Source: an uncultured Bacteroidales bacterium (GTDB lineage Bacteria; Bacteroidota; Bacteroidia; Bacteroidales; WCHB1-69). Taken from it: DNA of 62,455 nucleotides. The translations under genes were made by a program, and so were the position numbers. Of the stretch, positions 61,188 through 62,455 are shown one piece after another. Within the stretch, counting starts at the first letter, position 1, and each line of letters starts with the position of its first letter. The stretch spans positions 1-62,455 of the forward strand of contig ONAB01000018.1 in the NCBI GenBank assembly GCA_900315705.1, given 5' to 3'. The notes beneath the pieces were generated by a model. The model had not been told where the DNA came from. It ran no database searches and worked only from the letters and a program-made list of their open reading frames with translations.

Positions 61188-62455
61188 TTATCGCAAAACA
61201 GTTATCTCCCCTTTCAGTATATGCTTTTCTCCCAAGATGTCCATAATACGAATTATGTATGGGAAAATAGTGTTGTTCCGAATTTCACCCCGATATACGC
61301 CATCCCATTTAAATCTTTTGTCCTTGGAATAAAAGACCTTCTCGCCCCATCGGTTGAAAATGCGAATTTCGAAGTCCGCAATTTGGGGCAGTATGATTTC
61401 GGGGAGGGAGAAACAATCATTCAAGCCGTCGCCGTTCGGTGTGATGGCATTGGGAAGGTAAAGGGTGAGTTCTGGGAGGGCAATGGAGATGGAGATGCGC
61501 AGTATGCTGTCGCATCCATATAGAGATTGCAGGGAGATAAGGGTGTCGAGATGCCCGAGTCTGGTCAGCAAATCAGCAGGAAAGAAAAGTCCGTGCAGGT
61601 CATAATCGGTGCCTTCAGGAAGGGTCTCTGTGAGATGTATGTCATAGTCTGGATGGACGGTGAGTTTCAGGACGATTACGCTGTCACAATTGCCGGACTG
61701 AAATACGCGGCTAAAAAAGAACGTGCCGGCAATCGCGGTCTCTGTCGCTGGTATGTCAAAGTTTTCGTCGGAGTAGGTGTCTCGTGTACAGATGTCGGCA
61801 TAAACCGTGTCGTACGTAACGATGCGGGGATTTGCAGGAAAGAGGAAAAAATTGTCAGTGGTGTCGCACTCATCCTGCTGTCCGCCTGTCTGTGCCACGC
61901 CCGTACCGTTGTCGTTGATGGCCACCACGATGGTTGTCAGTCCCGTGAAAGCGAGTAACTCTCCATTGGTAAACTGCGCTGTTATGGACGTACAGTTGCC
62001 AACCGGCAAAGAACTGTTGACGGTTTCGGTCCGGATTATCGGTCCGTGGTAGCTGTTTGCGTAGTAAGTAATGCTGAACGGGCTTTCCAGGGTTTGTCCG
62101 CCATTGTTGCAGAAGGTGAAGGAAAAGGAGACGGAATTGTTTCCGTAAGTAACAGAGGTGTCATTGGTGGATGCCAGGTTTGCCAGCGACATAAAAGGCC
62201 TGCCGTACTGGTCCAGCGTGGTGGCCTGTTGGAGGAAATTGTTGAAGGGACGGCGCACTACGCCGCTGGGGTCGGTGAAAGTTGTGGAGGGGTTGAAATT
62301 GACGGCGGGGACGGTCAGGTCGTTGTTGACATTGACCACATTGTAGGCGTGCTGGTTCCAGACGTGTCGCGCGGGTGCCCAGACAGTGCTGGCCGGGGAG
62401 TGGAACACCACCATCTTGGCGTGCTTGTCGTGGTTGACGTCGTAGGTGCTGGAGG
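61188..62455 (-). CDS. T9SS type B sorting domain protein, N-terminus beyond the window
   Basis: About 421 codons are visible and the frame is open at the window edge (SSTYDVNHDKHAK before the first internal Met), so the start lies outside. The first ~90 visible residues nearly equal the same part of the adjacent gene. The middle is different and has a cysteine-spaced repeat style (TVYADICTRDTYS, SLYGCDSILRIS). The end is a type B sorting domain: LPNAITPNGDGLNDCF, IFNRWGEKVF, ILKGEITVLR. By analogy with its neighbour the missing part probably holds FG-GAP-like repeats. Surface or secreted location is inferred. Confidence 0.85.
   Translation of the reverse strand, partial: SSTYDVNHDKHAKMVVFHSPASTVWAPARHVWNQHAYNVVNVNNDLTVPAVNFNPSTTFTDPSGVVRRPFNNFLQQATTLDQYGRPFMSLANLASTNDTSVTYGNNSVSFSFTFCNNGGQTLESPFSITYYANSYHGPIIRTETVNSSLPVGNCTSITAQFTNGELLAFTGLTTIVVAINDNGTGVAQTGGQQDECDTTDNFFLFPANPRIVTYDTVYADICTRDTYSDENFDIPATETAIAGTFFFSRVFQSGNCDSVIVLKLTVHPDYDIHLTETLPEGTDYDLHGLFFPADLLTRLGHLDTLISLQSLYGCDSILRISISIALPELTLYLPNAITPNGDGLNDCFSLPEIILPQIADFEIRIFNRWGEKVFYSKDKRFKWDGVYRGEIRNNTIFPYIIRIMDILGEKHILKGEITVLR
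62178..62455. repeat. Repeat shared by the two type B genes, copy 2
   Basis: Partner of 59530-59807; the window ends while still inside the match. Such long near-identical repeats are typical places for contigs to end. Confidence 0.88.

Noticed and set aside
1-62455. CRISPR arrays, tRNA/rRNA genes, prophage or insertion sequence genes
   Set aside because: No regularly spaced repeats, cloverleaf sequences, integrases or transposases were found on reading the gaps and frames.

Overview
The window reads as a chromosomal stretch of an anaerobic Bacteroidota bacterium, most likely an uncultured fermentative member of Bacteroidales. Several secreted proteins end in type A or type B sorting domains of the type IX secretion system (T9SS). 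Promoters follow the Bacteroidetes TTTG / TAnnTTTG pattern, starts usually lack Shine-Dalgarno sequences, and hydF implies [FeFe]-hydrogenase metabolism. Both ends cut through genes, so the window may be a whole metagenomic contig. No rRNA, tRNA, CRISPR array, transposase or prophage gene was seen.

Layout. 1-14.5 kb: T9SS cargo (a partial gene, two paralogues at 432 and 5522, a 1615-residue PKD-type protein at 7596, a lectin-like cargo at 12670), interrupted by a reverse-strand hydF-rimO pair and a small lipoprotein gene. A 140-bp promoter plus signal-peptide block occurs twice (5355 and 12582). 14.5-15.1 kb: purE. 15.3-23.1 kb: an AT-richer defence locus made of a predicted structured RNA, a UvrD-type helicase with a Cas4/AddB-like nuclease end, and type III-like Mod and Res proteins. 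23.2-27.9 kb: PadR regulator with a PspC membrane protein, then an M48 protease with a predicted outer-membrane barrel. 28.0-31.6 kb: a repeat-rich gap, two half-size chromate-type transporters, and atpB-atpE-atpF with a strong hairpin after atpE. 31.6-41.2 kb: PAP2 phosphatase, ferritin, DPP-IV-like peptidase, thpR, uvrA, agmatinase-family enzyme, a DUF937 protein and a lipoprotein-type aldo/keto reductase.

41.2-58.6 kb is a surface-glycan region: GDP-heptose genes (hddC, hddA), glycosyltransferases, a YfhO-type membrane protein and a sugar epimerase. It also has a long reverse-strand operon that starts with a CMP-sugar synthetase, a DRE-TIM aldolase, a TPP enzyme split over two genes, and a KdsC-YhcH fusion phosphatase, and continues into transferases and modifying enzymes. 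I infer that the first five genes make and activate an unusual CMP-linked ulosonic acid. This is the best candidate for an undescribed system here. An AAA-ATPase/PD-(D/E)XK gene sits inside that operon.

58.9 kb to the end: two tandem, near-duplicate T9SS type B proteins with FG-GAP-like repeats. One has a frameshift and the other runs off the window. The frameshift and the window end map to the same base of the shared repeat, which points to possible misassembly.

The parts fit a cell that exports many adhesin-like proteins through T9SS and decorates its surface with complex glycans. In characterised T9SS bacteria, cargo is anchored to such glycans.
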